Assembly: GCA_025996655.1 (NCBI GenBank)
Contig: BNTO01000002.1
Span: forward strand, 1 to 15,145
Length of the DNA: 15,145 bases
Direction of reading: 5' to 3'
Source: Alphaproteobacteria bacterium
Lineage (GTDB): Bacteria; Pseudomonadota; Alphaproteobacteria; BNTO01
The notes below the pieces were generated by a model, which saw nothing but the letters and a program-made list of their open reading frames with translations, searched no databases and was not told the origin of the DNA. The position numbers and the translations under genes were made by a program. Of the stretch, positions 14,843 through 15,145 are shown in pieces (the first letter of the stretch is position 1; the number at the start of each line of letters is the position of its first letter).

Positions 14843-14876
14843 ATGAAGACATTGGAATGTAACCTTGTAATATGCC

Positions 14877-15145
14877 ATGTACCGCTTTCTCGACCCCAAA
14901 AATGATTTTGCGTTTAAGAGGTTGTTCGGAACGGAAAAGAACAAGAGCATTCTTATAGGGTTCCTTAACGACATGTTCGAAGGCGTCCAGGACAAGGTCG
15001 AGGATGTCAAATTCCTGAAACTAAACCAAGACCCTGAGATTGCAGCCCTTAGAGAGAGCATTGTGGACGTTTTATGCGAAGATTCCCACGGAAAACGGTG
15101 GATTATAGAAATGCAAAGCGCCCAGGATCCTTACTTTATTAAGAG
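14877..15145 (+). CDS. Rpn family recombination-promoting nuclease / putative transposase, 5' part
   Basis: The first 89 residues are in the window; the gene continues beyond the edge. MYRFLDPKNDFAFKRLFG is the characteristic N-terminus of the Rpn/PDDEXK_2 family. It is followed by a GFLND helix, a Leu/Lys segment with LNQDPE, and then SIVDV (catalytic Asp) and IIEMQ (Glu-x-Gln of the PD-(D/E)XK core). Members are DNA endonucleases linked to recA-independent recombination and are often multicopy in symbiont genomes. ATG 14877 is the first in frame after a TAA at 14868-14870; no strong Shine-Dalgarno is visible. Whether the full gene is intact cannot be seen. Confidence 0.85.
   Translation, partial: MYRFLDPKNDFAFKRLFGTEKNKSILIGFLNDMFEGVQDKVEDVKFLKLNQDPEIAALRESIVDVLCEDSHGKRWIIEMQSAQDPYFIK

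Larger units (their letters stand above)
13928..14876. other. long non-coding region between rplI and the Rpn gene
   Basis: About 950 bases with no convincing gene and high A+T content, between divergently oriented genes. It holds the rplI promoter, a small plus-strand hairpin with T-run, two 143-bp direct repeats, seven TGTAGCA/TGCTACA boxes, two near-consensus DnaA boxes, and an extended -10 before the Rpn gene. No tRNA fold was recognised. Confidence 0.6.

Overview
The window most likely comes from an alphaproteobacterium with a host-associated, probably intracellular life. AccA and ThrRS look alphaproteobacterial. Degraded IS1-type transposase DNA, an Rpn/PD-(D/E)XK nuclease gene, a MORN-repeat protein and a fast-diverging family of exported proteins are typical of Rickettsiales/Holosporales-like symbionts. 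This placement is inference; no rRNA gene or other decisive marker is present.

Layout. Bases 1-483 hold an IS1-family transposase relic (minus strand), followed by a probably truncated plus-strand ORF (619-1119) and decayed sequence to 1439. tyrS (plus, 1440-2699) converges on accA (minus, 2741-3682). A MORN-repeat gene lies at 3812-4420 (minus). From about 4480 to 11632 is an unusual array, all on the minus strand, ending at the intact thrS (11211-13118). rplI (minus, 13262-13927) follows with its own promoter. Bases 13928-14876 are non-coding and carry two diverged 143-bp direct repeats with TGTAGCA boxes and near-consensus DnaA boxes. The 5' end of an Rpn-family nuclease gene (plus, from 14877) runs off the window.

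The array is the main finding. The 3' end of thrS (catalytic motif 3 plus anticodon-binding domain), its 3' hairpin and a promoter/leader segment form a direct-repeat module present four times. Between modules sit different cargo genes: three members (A, B, C) of one divergent signal-peptide family and, after the last module, the MORN gene. The copy nearest intact thrS (R1) and the next (R2) are almost identical; R3 has an internal deletion and R4 is more diverged, so the array looks polarised, youngest next to thrS. The mature proteins A and B are very different although their flanks and signal peptides are nearly identical. That fits cassette diversification or exchange between homogenised flanks better than simple recent duplication. 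Recombination between modules could add, lose or re-order cargo while always rebuilding an intact thrS.

Housekeeping roles: TyrRS and ThrRS charge tRNAs, L9 is a ribosomal protein, and AccA starts fatty-acid synthesis. The cargo proteins are predicted to be exported and may act at the cell surface or on a host; this is not proven by sequence.
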